From Blastomyces gilchristii SLH14081 (taxonomy: Eukaryota; Ascomycota; Eurotiomycetes; Onygenales; Ajellomycetaceae): a DNA stretch of 64,000 nt. The notes beneath the pieces were generated by a model. The model saw only the letters and a program-made list of their open reading frames with translations, was not told the DNA's origin and did no database searches. The position numbers and the translations under genes are program-made. The stretch covers positions 2,686,407 through 2,750,406 of the forward strand of contig NW_003101682.1 of NCBI RefSeq assembly GCF_000003855.2, in the 5' to 3' direction. The stretch's first letter is position 1, and every line of letters begins with the position of its first letter. Of the stretch, positions 1 through 11,592 are shown piece after piece.

Positions 1-2781
1 TAGAATTCGATGCCATTTTCCATATGCCATGTGACACTCACGCCGCCATCGATAATGTGCTCCGGGCTTATTTGGAATTAACGACGAAGTACAAAGGTGT
101 GTTTTGCGGTTTCTTCGTATTATATTCCTCGCAGGAGGGAAGGTTTCTTGTACACTTTAAGAGGAAAGTAGCGAAAGGTCTATTATACTTTCTGCAATAT
201 GGATGGTCGATGTGCGGCATATCGACAGAGGCTGATGTGTGTTTGGTCTTGAGCAGACACTCTCGTTTCTTCTGAAAATGAAATCTCCCACTGCTTAGAG
301 AGGTTGCTTGCCTCGGAGCTTTTCGTCGCAAATGCGGATTATATACGGAGGCAGATCATATACTCCTTGCTACAGGTACGAACTGGCTTCTCTTCTGTCG
401 TTTTCCTTTTTGACCGGCTGGCATGGTTGTTTCTGACGGATCTTGTCATTTTTCCCTTTCTTTTCAGGACGATGCCCCAGACATTCTCTACGTGACAGTC
501 TCGTTCCTCCTCTTTGATGGGCGACAAAATGAGCACACGTTTGAGATGATGAATAAAGAGGGGGCATTTGTCCGCCTACTAGAGCTTATTCAGTCTCAGG
601 AGCGGTTGGATGGCGACGGTGCAGCTGGACTCCACCGTTTATTAATGAACTTAATGTATGAAATGTGTAGGATTCAAAGGATTAAAATTGGCGATTTAGG
701 TGAGTGAGCTCTTTTTGTATGGCTTCTGGATGATAGGGAGTCGGAGATATGCCCAGATCCACAATCTCCGTCTCTGGACATCACCCTTCTCTCCAATCGA
801 GCCCCCGTGGATAATCGTGCGGTTCGGCTTATTTTTGAAACAGTCCTCGTGGATGATGATTTTGTGAAGCATTTATTTGAAATTATCGAAGAGCTTTCAG
901 GTGACATCGACGATCCGTACCATTATCCTGTGATTAGAGTTCTGGTAAGATCTCTTTCCCCCAGTTTCATTTGAGTTAAGCTTGTTCGTGTTTTCTAAAG
1001 TATACTCCCTATTTGTAGTTGGTTCTCAATGAGCAATTCATGGTCTCAGCTCATGACCCGTTACCCGAACGATCCTCATCAGCCCCTCTCACCAATAAGG
1101 TCATCAAGGTCCTTTCGATGTTCGGTTCTACTTTTAAAACATTCGGAGAAAACATAATTCTTCTCCTTAATCGCGAAAGTACGTTAAATGAGAACTCATT
1201 GTTTCGGTCGCTCTTCCGTCTAACGACGACCCCTTAGCTGAAACTTCTCTCCAACTACTTACATTAAAATTGCTTTACCTTCTCTTTACGACACCGCCGA
1301 CTTATGAGTATTTTTACACTAATGACCTTCGAGTGCTCGTTGATATTTTAATTCGTAACCTCTTGGATCTTCCAGAAGAAGCTGCCGCCCTTCGCCATAC
1401 ATACTTACGCGTTCTGTATCCATTATTGGCTCATACCCAACTCAGGTACCCACCTCACTATAAGCGAGAGGAGCTGAGAAAACTCCTGGGAATTCTTGTC
1501 AGAGGCGAATTTTCTTTTGATTCAGAGGAATGTGAAAGGATCCTTCATTTCGATGACGTTGATGAAACGACGAAACGATTGGTATTGCGATGTGGGCAAG
1601 TAGACTGGCTTGCCGAGCATGAGGTCCCAGAGCAGAAACCAAAACCAGAAAGTATTGCGGAAGCCTCTATGGGTAAATATATAGAAGAAACAGGTTCGCC
1701 CACCACTACTTCGTCCACCTCGCCAGAGCCAAGTTCTCCGCATAGGCTTTCCAGGTGCCGTTCCTCCCGAGTAAAATCATCGCCGATAACTCTAAAACCG
1801 GCCAAGGAACTTGGTATGAACCTCGAAATAGCTCGTTCCTCAGAAGCCAGCGTTGTCGAGGTTGCTGCCCACAAAGAGAAGCCTGGTGTCATGGTCCCAA
1901 GTCGCAATGCCGCTCCGAAGGCTCCACCAGCACCTCCACCCCCGAAACAGAAGCCACAGCCACCCAAGGCAAGACGTTGGCGCGGACGTCGTGAGCAGCA
2001 GGAAGGAGACGAGTCTTCAGGACAAAAGACAGCCGATGGAGCGCAACTTGCTGCGCTTGGGCGAAATTCCCCAGATAGTCGCAAGAGTTCCGGCAGTTCC
2101 GGCTCCGCACCCCCGCCGACCACACCAACCGATTCAGTACGTACATCGGGCGACATGTCATCAACCCGAACAGCCGCAGACGAGCTTCTAGTTCCGACAA
2201 TAGTCGTCCCCAAAGCGCGGACCCCAAATCCCCCCACGACCTCCCATGCCCCAGCTCTCCCGCCACCACGCAGATCCTCGCACTCCGTCCCTCCAAAATG
2301 CCACGGCAGCCCGCACTCCATACCTCACCGCCATCGCCAACCACCTCCACCACCGCTTCATCACAATCCATACAACAGTGAAAAGCTGAATCCAGCTTTC
2401 CAGTCACCTTGCTCAACCCATTTGCCACCCTCCCCGGTAAGCCCGGCGACATCTCCTTCGAATGGCCACATCACGCCGTCCCAAAAGCCAGAACCACCAA
2501 AGACCCGACGATGGCGAGGCAAAAGCTCCCAGCAGATAGTCGATGGGAAACCTCCGGGCGATGCAGCTCCTACTACCGGGAACACAATCGCACATAACAA
2601 TGATAATATTGACTCTACTGAGAAATGCAACGGGCTGAGGAGCGACCATGAGCGGCGAGCGGTGGCGGCTTCCTTGCTGGAAACGTCAGCTACGTGTGCG
2701 CATGATACCACTGGCGGCGCGGAATCTGTTAATAGAATAGAGGATGGAGTGGGCAGGCTGAAGGTTGGGCAAGGTGGTTAA
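1..2781 (+). CDS. SPIN90/Ldb17-family protein (5' end outside window)
   Basis: Six exons fit one reading frame: 1-96 (frame open from base 3), 257-375, 468-699, 844-944, 1019-1178 and 1238-2781, joined by GT..AG introns of 59-160 nt with phases that match. The joined product is about 749 residues plus an N-terminus lost at the window edge. The first two thirds resemble the SPIN90/Ldb17 leucine-rich domain (older name DUF2013), with blocks such as [27 protein letters not shown] and [19 protein letters not shown]. The C-terminal third is Ser/Pro-rich with many PxxP sites. Two near-identical basic boxes, [10 protein letters not shown] (near 1951-1990) and [10 protein letters not shown] (near 2488-2525), look like a repeated binding motif. 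Known family members bind SH3 proteins and Arp2/3 at endocytic actin patches, so that role is inferred here. The family assignment rests on recalled similarity, not a search. Confidence 0.85.
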
Positions 2782-3394
2782 CTAAACATGGTGTTCCTCG
2801 TTCTGGCTTTCTTTTATTCTTTTTCTTGAGAAAAACGCGTTGGATGGAGGTCCGATTTGGATGTAAAATATTTGATCTTCTTATCAGGGTGATTCCCATC
2901 TACTGTCTGCCGCGGCGTTTTTTGATTTATCTCTGCATCTCTTGATTCTATTGGGGTAAACGGGGAGGCTTTACCTTTTTTTTTTCCTTTCTTTATTTTT
3001 TATTTTTTTTATTTTTTTTTTCTTTTTGGCGCGTGTGGAAGAGTTCTTGATCATTAGTATTGCTGTTACTATTATCCTCGTACTCCCTATGGTTTTACTA
3101 CACTGAGCTCTCTTTTGTAGTCAGAATTGCTGTGCACAGATTCCATAGCGGTTAACATAGGGATGCGAAAATTCAGATATTTTTTCCTTTTTCCTTTTCC
3201 AGCTGACAACTATGTTGTCCTTTCTAGTCGGACAAACCAAGGAGAAAACAGAGGACAGAGGGAGGACATTGAGGGCGGAAAGATGCGGTCAACCTTAACT
3301 TCTCTCTCCCACAGCACAGCCCTCCAAATACATTATCTAATTCGGTCAACGACGTCGTCCATGTCCAACAAAATAGCCGTTCATCTATCCCTTT
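2782..3394. other. Intergenic region between convergent genes
   Basis: This stretch separates the ends of two convergent genes. It holds T-rich homopolymer runs (about 2970-3025), which suit 3' UTR or terminator DNA. A 97-codon open frame at 3127-3420 on + has no recognisable product and overlaps the end of the P450 gene, so I do not call it. Confidence 0.6.
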
Positions 3395-5468
3395 TCACCC
3401 GCCCCTTCTCTTCGCCATAATCTTCCCCTTTATTGGCGGCACGACAACCTCCAAAATCCACGGGCTCTCAGGGCGCACCGCAACCTCCCCCTTCCCATCA
3501 GCTCCTGGTACCGGCAAAAGGCCTACATCATAGTTCATGAGCAAGGTCACCAAGAGCATTTTGATCTCAGCCTCTGCGATGAAGCGGCCGGGACATGCGT
3601 GGCGGCCATGGCCAAAAACGAGGTTGTTGGCCGATGTCACAGTGAAAGTTTCTATTGCTCCCGCTGCTGCTGCGGTCGTTGTACGTGTGTCGTTAGCCGC
3701 GATAATCCTGTCACTAGCATGCTGGTCACTGCCGCGCCCCCCAACGACTTTAGCATGTCTTTCTCTCCGCTCTGCAAAGCGCCAGGGGTTAAATTTCATG
3801 GGATCATCGAAGACGTCTGGGTCGAAGTAAGCACCGCGGGAGAGGATGGAGACCATGGCTCCCTTGGGGAGGGGGGCGCTGGTCGTCGTGGGTTCATTAC
3901 TATCAGCTTCACCCTCAATGACGGGGGAATGGACATTGTCAGCAACCACAGAGCGCGCGACGGCACGATGGACGAAACTGTGCACTCTTGTCGTTTCGCG
4001 CATTACGCTGTCCATCAACACTAGTTTGGCGACGGAAGCCTTTGTCCAGCCATATTTTTTCTTGTTGTTTTGCACCGGTTGGGTGGTGGAGGGCGGGATG
4101 GTATAGCATTCGCTTGGAAGCACTGATCCGATCTCCTCCCGGAGTAAAGCTATGGTGTTAAATTCCTTGTCGGATGCGATGATGTTGAAGATCATATTTG
4201 TCACAGCCGCAGAGGATTGATGGAAAGAGCCTAGGTTATTGAGGCAGATACGGTAGGCAAGGCTATGAAGGTTGTGAAACTCCTCCCTAGAGCGCTCATT
4301 TTGAGCGAAACAGAGCATTAGCTGGAGCAAGTCATCAGGTGTATCTTTACAGCTGGTGATATCGTGAAGATGTTCATTTTTGCCCTTTGAAGGCTGCTGA
4401 TGCGTCAAAAGGCGTTCCAAGCGCTGCTTTATCAATGGCTTCAAAATTCTTTCTAGTTTCCAGGTTTTAAAACGGAGCGGGAGGTACAGTATCGGGCACA
4501 GAATAGGGCGGAGCGGTACCGGTACAAAGGGGACCAAGCCGGCGTTGGTGACGAAGGTATCCACGAAGCTAGAGGAGGCGCGAATATATTCTTCATCCCT
4601 ACCTATGCTTTCCTGTCAATATATAGCTCCTTTAAACGATAAATAGATATGATCGCAAGCAAAAATCCTCGTTAAAAAATACTCCAATGAAAAGTGTAGA
4701 CACTTACAAAGCGGCTCCCCAACCGTAAACTGGCTCGAGATCTGCGCAATCACCAGCTTCATTGTATCCCAAAGCGGAATCTCTGCCCATTCACCCTTGT
4801 TCGGAATCCGCCTCTCAACCGCATTTTGCACTTCCTTACCCAAGGGTGGCAGATACCTGTCAAGGTTGCGATTCACATCTCGATTGAGAATCGGAGTCAG
4901 CCATGCATCCGTGACATACTTGTGGTGGTCGGCTGCCCAGTCGATCTGATCCAACTCGCGGAATGCCTCTCGCATGCTAAGGACGTTGTCCGATTGTGTT
5001 ACTAGCCACCGCAAGGTGCTCTTTGGTAGGAGGATTTCAGACCGCAATCCGAGGCCGGGAACGAGGCATGGCTGGCCCTTTTTCAGGTACTGTTAATGCG
5101 TGTTGTTAGTTGACATAGAAGAAAACAGAGGACAAGTGGGGAGGTCAAATAGAATAGACCGTTTGCGATAGTTGAAAGAAGTTGTATACTATCTTGCTCA
5201 TACTCACAGTCTCGTACGCCTCTTTATACAACCCTTCACAGTTTGTATAATATTCCAGGCGAGTTTTAAGGCTAAATCGGCTCTTCATACCATCGCGGAC
5301 ACGAGGAATGCCAGTGTATTTGGCAGCGGAAAACCAGCAGTAGATCGACAGCAGGACGACACCGGCCGTATTAACCAAGCATGCTAACTGCAAGAAACTC
5401 AAGTTATGAATGAAGTCCTCTGCGAGCGGCCATTTCGCAAGTATCAGGTCCGGGCTTAACAAAGCCAT
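3395..5468 (-). CDS. Cytochrome P450 monooxygenase
   Basis: Three exons on the minus strand, 5468-5208, 5089-4708 and 4602-3395, give 616 residues with intact GT..AG introns of 118 and 105 nt. Residues about 25-48 form one hydrophobic helix, typical of an ER-anchored P450. Exon 3 holds the K-helix ExxR as MRETTR (about residue 415), the meander FNPWRF, and the haem-binding loop FGHGRHACPGRF (about residue 545) with its cysteine ligand. These agree with a catalytically competent class II fungal P450 of the kind often found in secondary metabolism; the substrate cannot be told. At 616 residues it is longer than the usual 500-550. Extra length lies in a Ser/Thr-rich stretch before the ETTR helix region and in an Ala/Thr-rich insert of about 40 residues just before the haem loop. 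No partner biosynthetic genes are visible, and it lies next to the transposon block. Confidence 0.9.
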
Positions 5469-5713
5469 GATATGCTCACACTCAAATTCTGCCCACTCCT
5501 GAATGAACTTGGCAATCCCAAGGTATGTATCCGAACCACTTGAGTGCAGAACCTTAAAGTCCTACCATTTCCTCGCAGTTATAGGAAACGAAATATAGTC
5601 TAGGTGGAAATTGATAGAAGGATGGTATGAAAGTAGACGACAAGGTAAAATGAAAAGTGACATGGAAGGAAGAAGATAAAAAAGAATGAGAACCGATCCA
5701 CGATATTTCGCTG

Positions 5714-6343
5714 CTAGAGAAGCTGAATGTCCAAATAATCACCAATGAACGACGCACAGGTTAAGTACTGCGCATCCATATGGCTCCATTTCATACCAGG
5801 GCCATTGTTTGCAGGCACACTAAGGTGCCATATTCTCTCTGAAACCCTCGGCTTATCGAGAAGCCTGATAACAATTTTCGTTTTTTTTCTTGCCCTGGCG
5901 CCAGCTTCCAAGGAAATACGAAGCTCCCACCGGGCAGGATCAAGGAACAATTGGTCGGCCTTTCGCGCGTATTGAACAAGCATGCCCGAAGGATCTGTAG
6001 CCCCTGATCGTTGAGGTTGACCATGGAGTTTTAGCCCGAGATCTGAACAATGCAAACCCAAACAAAGCGTGGGATAAGCTGGGTCAAACTCCAGCTCCAA
6101 AAACAAGAGTCGGCCTCAGGATCCGGGTCTACGGACTGATACACCTATCTAGGCAAGGCCTGATACTGTGTGGATACGACGGATCGGACCTGAATGATAT
6201 ACGTTTGAGAGGCCGGCATGCGCTGAGAATTTCAGCCCTGCTACGCCCCTCTGGCGCTCACCTTGAACAGCATCCCTCTTGTAAAGTAGGAAAGGATTCA
6301 GATGGCCAAGGGACAGGAAAACCAACCAAACAACACTATTCAT
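5714..6343 (-). CDS. Hypothetical small protein, tentative two-exon model
   Basis: The 3' exon 6114-5714 reads open for 133 codons with balanced composition. It has no ATG near its 5' end and an in-frame stop just upstream. A start at 6343 (MNSVVWLVFLSLGHLNPF..) followed by a GTGAGC donor after 6262 joins in phase to an AG before 6114, giving 160 residues. The N-terminus is hydrophobic and could be a signal or anchor segment. I recognise no family. The acceptor has a weak pyrimidine tract, so this could instead be a gene remnant at the edge of the repeat block. It ends 245 bp upstream of the P450 start, on the same strand. Confidence 0.35.
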
Positions 6344-6434
6344 AGAAGGCTACTAGCGAGATCATATGAGCTGTGCCCACCGGAATTCGGCTCATTTGCC
6401 ACTTACTGTGCGAATTTAAGATGTATGTAAGTTA

Positions 6435-7025
6435 GGGCCTGTTCGGTGCGTCCGTACTTTTTGAAGGCAATAGTGGATCTCATTAAAAATAGTGTATTTA
6501 CCAATTATTAGTAGCAAGCCGGCGTTGTGCCACCACACTATTCCACCTTGCCCACTGCTCTGGGATGGAGAAAGGAAGCTCACAAAAATGCATTCTTTTT
6601 GAACTGACTCTGGACTCTGTTCAAGAAGAACGTGTTTTTGTCCAGAGTCAGTTCAAAAAGAATGCATTTTTGTGAGCTTCCTTCTAATCAATATTAGTTA
6701 ACTATCTTCACTATGAACACTATTCTACACTATTCTACACTATATTGCCTCTAAAAGTGCTATTCTACATCATCATACACTGTTGAAGTTAAATACTGCT
6801 TATTCATAAGATCTTGATAAGAGATGTAAGTATAGCTGCTCAATTCACTGAATATCTAATCATTTTCATCTATACTTTGTAAAAAGCAGCTGTATTAATA
6901 ATACAGTATTATTAGTACAGATACTCTGTTCACTAAACAGTTATAATATTAAGGTCATACTTTTTAAAAAAAAGTGAAGATCTGTATAAAAAGAATGAGT
7001 ATATACAGCTGCACTGAACAGGCTC
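6435..7025. mobile_element. TIR DNA element with a perfect internal hairpin
   Basis: The ends are inverted repeats: the left reads GGGCCTGTTCGGTGCG and the right reads GCACTGAACAGGCTC, flanked by TTA on the left and TAA on the right. There is no coding capacity. Inside, 6572-6615 and 6640-6683 are perfect 44-bp inverted repeats. The ends resemble short PIF/Harbinger-like non-autonomous elements, but the flanking trinucleotides are not a direct duplication, so the superfamily is uncertain. A related degraded copy follows immediately. Confidence 0.6.
6572..6683. repeat. Perfect 44-bp inverted repeat with 24-base loop
   Basis: Left arm 6572-6615 and right arm 6640-6683 are exactly complementary over 44 bases with a 24-base spacer. 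The repeat keeps CpC/GpG steps that are rare across the neighbouring block. It would form a cruciform in DNA or a long hairpin if transcribed. Confidence 0.95.
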
Positions 7026-7295
7026 TAAGTCATACTTTTTAAATATAATAGTGAATCTCATTAAAAATAGTGTATTTATCAATTATTAGTAGTAAGTCAG
7101 TATTGTGTTATTATACTATTTCATCTTACTCACTACTCTGAGATGAAGAAAGAAAGCTTATAAAAATATATTCTTTTTAAACTAACTCTGAATAAAAACA
7201 TGTTCTTTTTAAATGAAATTCAAAGTTAGTTTAAAAAGAATGTGTTTTTATAAGATTCTTTTTAATTAATATTAATTAACTATTATTACTATAAA

Positions 7296-7796
7296 TACAC
7301 TGGCTGCTAGAACTATTAATTTTACATTTAGTTTTATTTAATCTAGTTTCATACATTTCTTGATATAAATCTCACTGAGACTAGTCATTAAAAAAACATG
7401 TAAAGTAACTATATATCAGATCTTAAAATGAAATCATAACTTGAAAAAAATAAGAAAGTGATCTTATTTAATCTCATTTAGTTTCATTCTTAGCATAAAG
7501 TTACTATTTTTAGACATTTTAAGGTTTTTTTTAGACTATTTTTAATTTTTTAAAAAGTAACACTTTTTAATAATACTGAGATTTAAAGTCATTTAAAGTA
7601 ATAAAAATAATTTAAATTAAGAAGTGAAAATCATGATCTTATTTGAAAAATGTAATAAGAGTAGATAGTAAGTCTTACTAAGACAGTATAAGACTACTAT
7701 CTAATGTTAAAACTGTGTAATAAGATCAGTTGAATTGATAATAAGACTATTAAAAAATCTGATTCTGATCTCAGATATAATTACATAGTCAGCCTA
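7296..7796 (+). mobile_element. hAT-type MITE copy 1
   Basis: This 501-bp non-coding element starts TACACTGGC and ends GTCAGCCTA. It is flanked by an 8-bp target duplication, ACTATAAA at 7288-7295 and ACTATGAA at 7797-7804, differing by one G-to-A transition. It is the most mutated of the five full copies. Confidence 0.8.
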
Positions 7797-8067
7797 ACTA
7801 TGAATACTATTTTATACTATATTATCTTTAAAAGTGGTATTCTATATTATTATACATTATTAAAGTTAAATACTACGTATTCATAAAATCTTAATAAGAG
7901 ATATAAGTATAGCTGTTTAATTTACTGAATATCTGATTATTTTCATCTATACTTTGTAAAAAGCAGCTGTATTATTAGTATAGATACTCTGTTCACTGAA
8001 CAGTTATAATAGTAAGACTGTACTTTGAAAAAAAAGTAAAGATCTGTATGAAAAGGATGAGTATACA

Positions 8068-8573
8068 TAGACTGATCACCAGGACTATAAATTTCACATT
8101 TGATCTCATTTGATCTGGTCTCATACATTTCTTGACATGAATCTCACTGAGACTAGTCATTAAAAAAACATGCAAAGTAACTGTATATCAGATCTTAAAA
8201 TGAAATCATGACTTGAAAAAAATGAGAAAGTGATTTCATTTGATCTCATTTAGTTTCATTCTTAACATAAAGTTACTATTTTTAGACATTTTAAGGTTTT
8301 TTTTAAACTATTTTTAATTTTTTAAAAAGTAACACTTTTTGATAACACTTAAATGAGATTTAAAGTCATTTAAAGCAATAAAAATAATTTAAATTGAGAA
8401 GTGAAAATCATGATCTCATTTGAAAAATGTGATAAGAGTAGACAGTAAGTCTCATTGAGACAGTATGAAACTACTATCTAATGTTAAAACTGTGTAATGA
8501 AATCAGTTGAATTGATAATGAGACTATCAAAAAATCTGATTCTAGTCTCAGACACGGTCACACGGTCAGTCTA
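8068..8573 (+). mobile_element. hAT-type MITE copy 2
   Basis: This 506-bp element starts TAGACTGATCACC and ends CACGGTCAGTCTA. Its target duplication is AGTATACA (8060-8067) and AGTACACA (8574-8581), one transition apart. An 8-bp duplication with TAG..CTA ends points to the hAT superfamily. Confidence 0.85.
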
Positions 8574-9399
8574 AGTACACACAGTCACACTGAACAGACT
8601 CTTAGTATACAAACAGCTCTAGTAAAATGACTAAATAGTGTTATATATAAATCTTGATAAAAATTCATAATGTATTTTATACAGAATATTCAGTTGCTAA
8701 TAATTCAGCCTTTCTTATATAAATTAACATTATATAAATTAATATTTAGTGATATTTTTAAGTAATATTATCTTGAAGAATAATGTTATTGTATATAAAC
8801 TGATTAGTTAAGACTATAAATTTCATATTTAATCTTATTTAATCTGATGTTATATATTTCTTAGTATAAGTCTTATCAGAACCTAGTATCAAAGAAATTC
8901 AAAAATAAATAAGTTTTTTCGGAAATGATATGAAAAATAATCAGATTTTAATAAAGGTAAAAGATTAATTAATTATATACTAATCTAGTCATGTAGTATT
9001 CTATAGATGTGTGAGTTATATAACTTTATATAGAGTATCAGCTAATAACTCTTTCTAGTTATAAAAAACTTAAGTATCTACTAGCTGATGTGAATATTAC
9101 ATACAAGTCTTATCTAGTTATCTCATTAATTCTTCCTCTTCAAAGATTTCTTATATAATGTCAATTAACTTCTAACTTCTAGCTTTAATATCTCTTATTC
9201 TTACTTCTTTTCTCTCTGAAATTTCCTCATAATAATATTCTACTTATATAGTTTAAAACATCTTTCTTATCTTATAAGTTTCAGCTCAGACTTTAGCACT
9301 GACTCTAGCTCTGACTTTAGCTCTGATTCTTCTAACTCTGATATTGATATAGCTTCTGACTCTGACTCTTAGTTCTAGTATAACTTTAATAAGCAGTCT
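8574..9399. other. AT-rich decayed repeat DNA
   Basis: There is no gene here. About 8803-8945 holds a degraded fragment resembling the start of the hAT/MITE family. The stretch 8951-9041 recurs at 11458-11548. On +, about 9285-9370 reads as Ser/Asp-rich repeats in one frame, perhaps a gag-like remnant, but with no family signature. Confidence 0.5.
8951..9041 (+). repeat. Direct repeat, copy A (partner at 11458-11548)
   Basis: This runs from AATAAAGGTAAAAGATT through ATAGATGTGTGAGTTATATA and is matched by copy B at 11458-11548 with scattered transitions. The pair brackets about 2.4 kb that includes the LINE tail. The copies may be ends of an older element or just two dispersed repeats. Confidence 0.6.
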
Positions 9400-11150
9400 T
9401 AGTTAATTATCAAAGAATTGATTGAATATTTCTATAGAATAGATCTTGAGCTTCTGATTTACTCAGATAGCTTAAAAAATGAGAATTTAAACAGATTAGA
9501 TACAGGCATTGCTTTTACTGAAGATAATATCAATTTTATCTCAGATTTCTGAAATTTAAGCTGTGAATCTGAAGTTTTTGATTATTATTATTATTATTAT
9601 TCATTATTCTTTCATTATACTCATATGCAAGTGAAGCTTATGATAAGTTCTTGCATAATGTTAAATACAGATTAAGTGTTGATTATACAGAAGAAAATAC
9701 AGATATTGAGATCACATCAAGATAACAAGAACATAGAAAAATACAAAGAAGTGACAATTAAATACATGCAATAATAACTTCTCAGCTCAGAAACATAGAG
9801 CAATTCATTGAAGCAATTTATACATCTCTGTATTTATTAGAAATCTGAGGTGCTTGAGTTCTGGATTTAATGTATTCCCTGCAGGGTTCAAACTGACATG
9901 TCTTGATTTCTCACATCAAGATGCTACTGAGTACCTGCATTAATCATTCAGTCACTGAGGCTGAAGTCTTTGATCCTGAACTATTTACAATAGTGAAAGC
10001 TTTCAAACTTATTAAAATAAAATCTTATAAAAGAGAAACTAGTTTGAAAGAGATATAAATATTCTCTGATAGTTAAGCTGCTTGAAAAAGACTTAGAAAT
10101 AGTCAGATTTATAATAATCAAATAAATCTTAAACTGATTTTAAATTCTGTTATAAAAATTCAAAAGAGAAGAATATTAAAACTGATAATTCATCTACACT
10201 GAGATTCTGCATATATGACTATTCATGATATTGAATTAGCTAATTCAGCTCTAAAAAAGAGTTCAGAATTAAGTAGATTTATTCAAAAAATAATGTTCTG
10301 ATCTTTTATAAAGAGAAAAATAAAAGAATCTTATTTAAATAAGTGAAATAAAAGCTAGCAGAAATAAATGAAGAGTATACATTATTCAAGATTTGAAATA
10401 AAACTCAAGTGAAAATCTTATTTAATAAAATATAAAAAGAAAATATTCTCATCTATAATTCAGCTGAAACTAGAATATGATTATTTCATATCTTATATAC
10501 AAAGATTTAATAATAGATTTAATTCAACAGAATGCTTATTCTACAATACAAATAAAAATTCTGAGTATATTATAATACATTGTATATTATACAATAGTCT
10601 CAGAGTCAGATTGAAAAAGAAGTATAATTTAAATTAATTAAATATAAGATTCTTATTTTCAACTGAGACAGAAATTAAATACTTAATAGACTTTCTATCA
10701 GAAACTCAAGCAGTTATAAGAAAATAACTGTATTCAGAAATATCTAAATATAAAGAGGTGGAAATTGATTAGATATAGTCTATTAAAACAGCTATATACT
10801 ATCTTTTAATATTTTTATTTTGTTATAGTCTCTCTTTACTTTACTTTTTCTTTTCTATTCTTTTCTATTAACTTATTTAGTATGTCTATCTTTAAGACTT
10901 TGTTCTCTTTTCTTTTGTCATGTATTTCTAAGTGATTTCAAAGTATCAGAAGGTGTTAAAATACTGTAATTTATAAAGAGTTTTTATATTCTGAGCTGAA
11001 ATTTTCTGATTTTATATATCTGAAATTGATAAATGTATAATAGTTGACTTTATAGATATTAGAAAAACTCTGAGAACTAAAAGTTTTCAGATAGATGTTA
11101 TAGTCTCTGACTACATACATCTTTAATAGAATAATAATAATAATAATAAT
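9400..11150 (+). mobile_element. 5'-truncated LINE (Tad1/I-like) with RNase H remnant
   Basis: The plus strand carries a decayed RNase H-like domain: the block CESEVFD splits across the SINE insertion, followed by IFSDS and HLHWVPAH-like positions, with many stops. The element ends in (AAT)n at about 11128-11150. It aligns with the minus-strand LINEs at 27129 and 61399 and lacks all reverse transcriptase sequence. SINE copy 1 interrupts it at 9583-9962. The break in homology near 9400 is approximate. Confidence 0.7.
9583..9962 (-). mobile_element. tRNA-derived SINE copy 1
   Basis: This full-length minus-strand SINE has its tRNA-like head near 9962 and its (ATT)n tail, as read on +, at 9583. 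It is flanked by GAAGTTTTTGAT (9571-9582) and GAAGTCTTTGAT (9963-9974). It sits inside the LINE RNase H region. Many C-to-T and G-to-A changes separate it from the best-preserved copy at 61673-62050. Confidence 0.85.
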
Positions 11151-11592
11151 AGATCTTGAGCATTTAATAGAATTAATTACTTAATTATAGTTGAGAATGA
11201 AGCTGATTTAATTATATATAAAGAAGATTGAGATATATTATATCTTTTTCAAAGAGCTTTTTCATATCTCTTATTAAGAGCTATTAATATCTCACATTTT
11301 AAGAGCTTTATTAATCTTTGAATGTGAATTCTAGTCATTTACTAGTTATTCTATCAAGTTCTTATCTTATTCACTGTTGTAGAAGACTTATAAAACTAAC
11401 TTCTTTTTAAAACATGTAGTTAAAATAGTGCAGAAGCAGCTAAGAGCTTATAATCTAATAAAGGTAAAAGATTGATTAATTATACACTAATCTAACTATG
11501 CAGCATTCTATAGATGTGTGAGTTATATAGTCTTATATAGAGTATTCAGTCAATAGATTTAATATAAAAAGAATGAAATAAGAGTAATTACT
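11151..11592. other. AT-rich spacer with direct repeat copy B
   Basis: No coding signal is seen. The stretch 11458-11548 is the second copy of the repeat at 8951-9041. The rest is AT-rich and not recognised. Confidence 0.5.

Larger units (their letters stand above)
7026..8603. mobile_element. Second, degraded copy of the hairpin TIR element, invaded by two MITEs
   Basis: From about 7030 the sequence repeats the interior of the preceding element with many transitions, including a decayed hairpin at about 7145-7260, and ends at the right TIR (ACACTGAACAGACTC near 8590-8603). Its left TIR is missing. Two hAT-type MITEs (7296-7796 and 8068-8573) interrupt it. The flanks of each MITE align with adjacent parts of the uninterrupted first copy. 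Confidence 0.6.

Noticed and set aside
1545..2321. 258-codon open frame on - opposite the Ldb17-like gene
   Set aside because: It is antisense to a well-supported exon; its length follows from GC-rich Pro/Ser codons on the other strand.
3127..3420. 97-codon open frame on +
   Set aside because: It lies in a T-rich 3' flank, runs into the P450 end and has no family features.
3537..4106. Three open frames on + within the P450
   Set aside because: They are antisense to the P450 exon that carries the haem loop and ExxR.
3395..5468. Secondary-metabolite gene cluster around the P450
   Set aside because: No synthase, transporter or regulator accompanies it in this window.
5554..5757. 67-codon open frame on -
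   Set aside because: It is Phe/Ser-rich, lies in flanking DNA and overlaps the better-supported small ORF exon.
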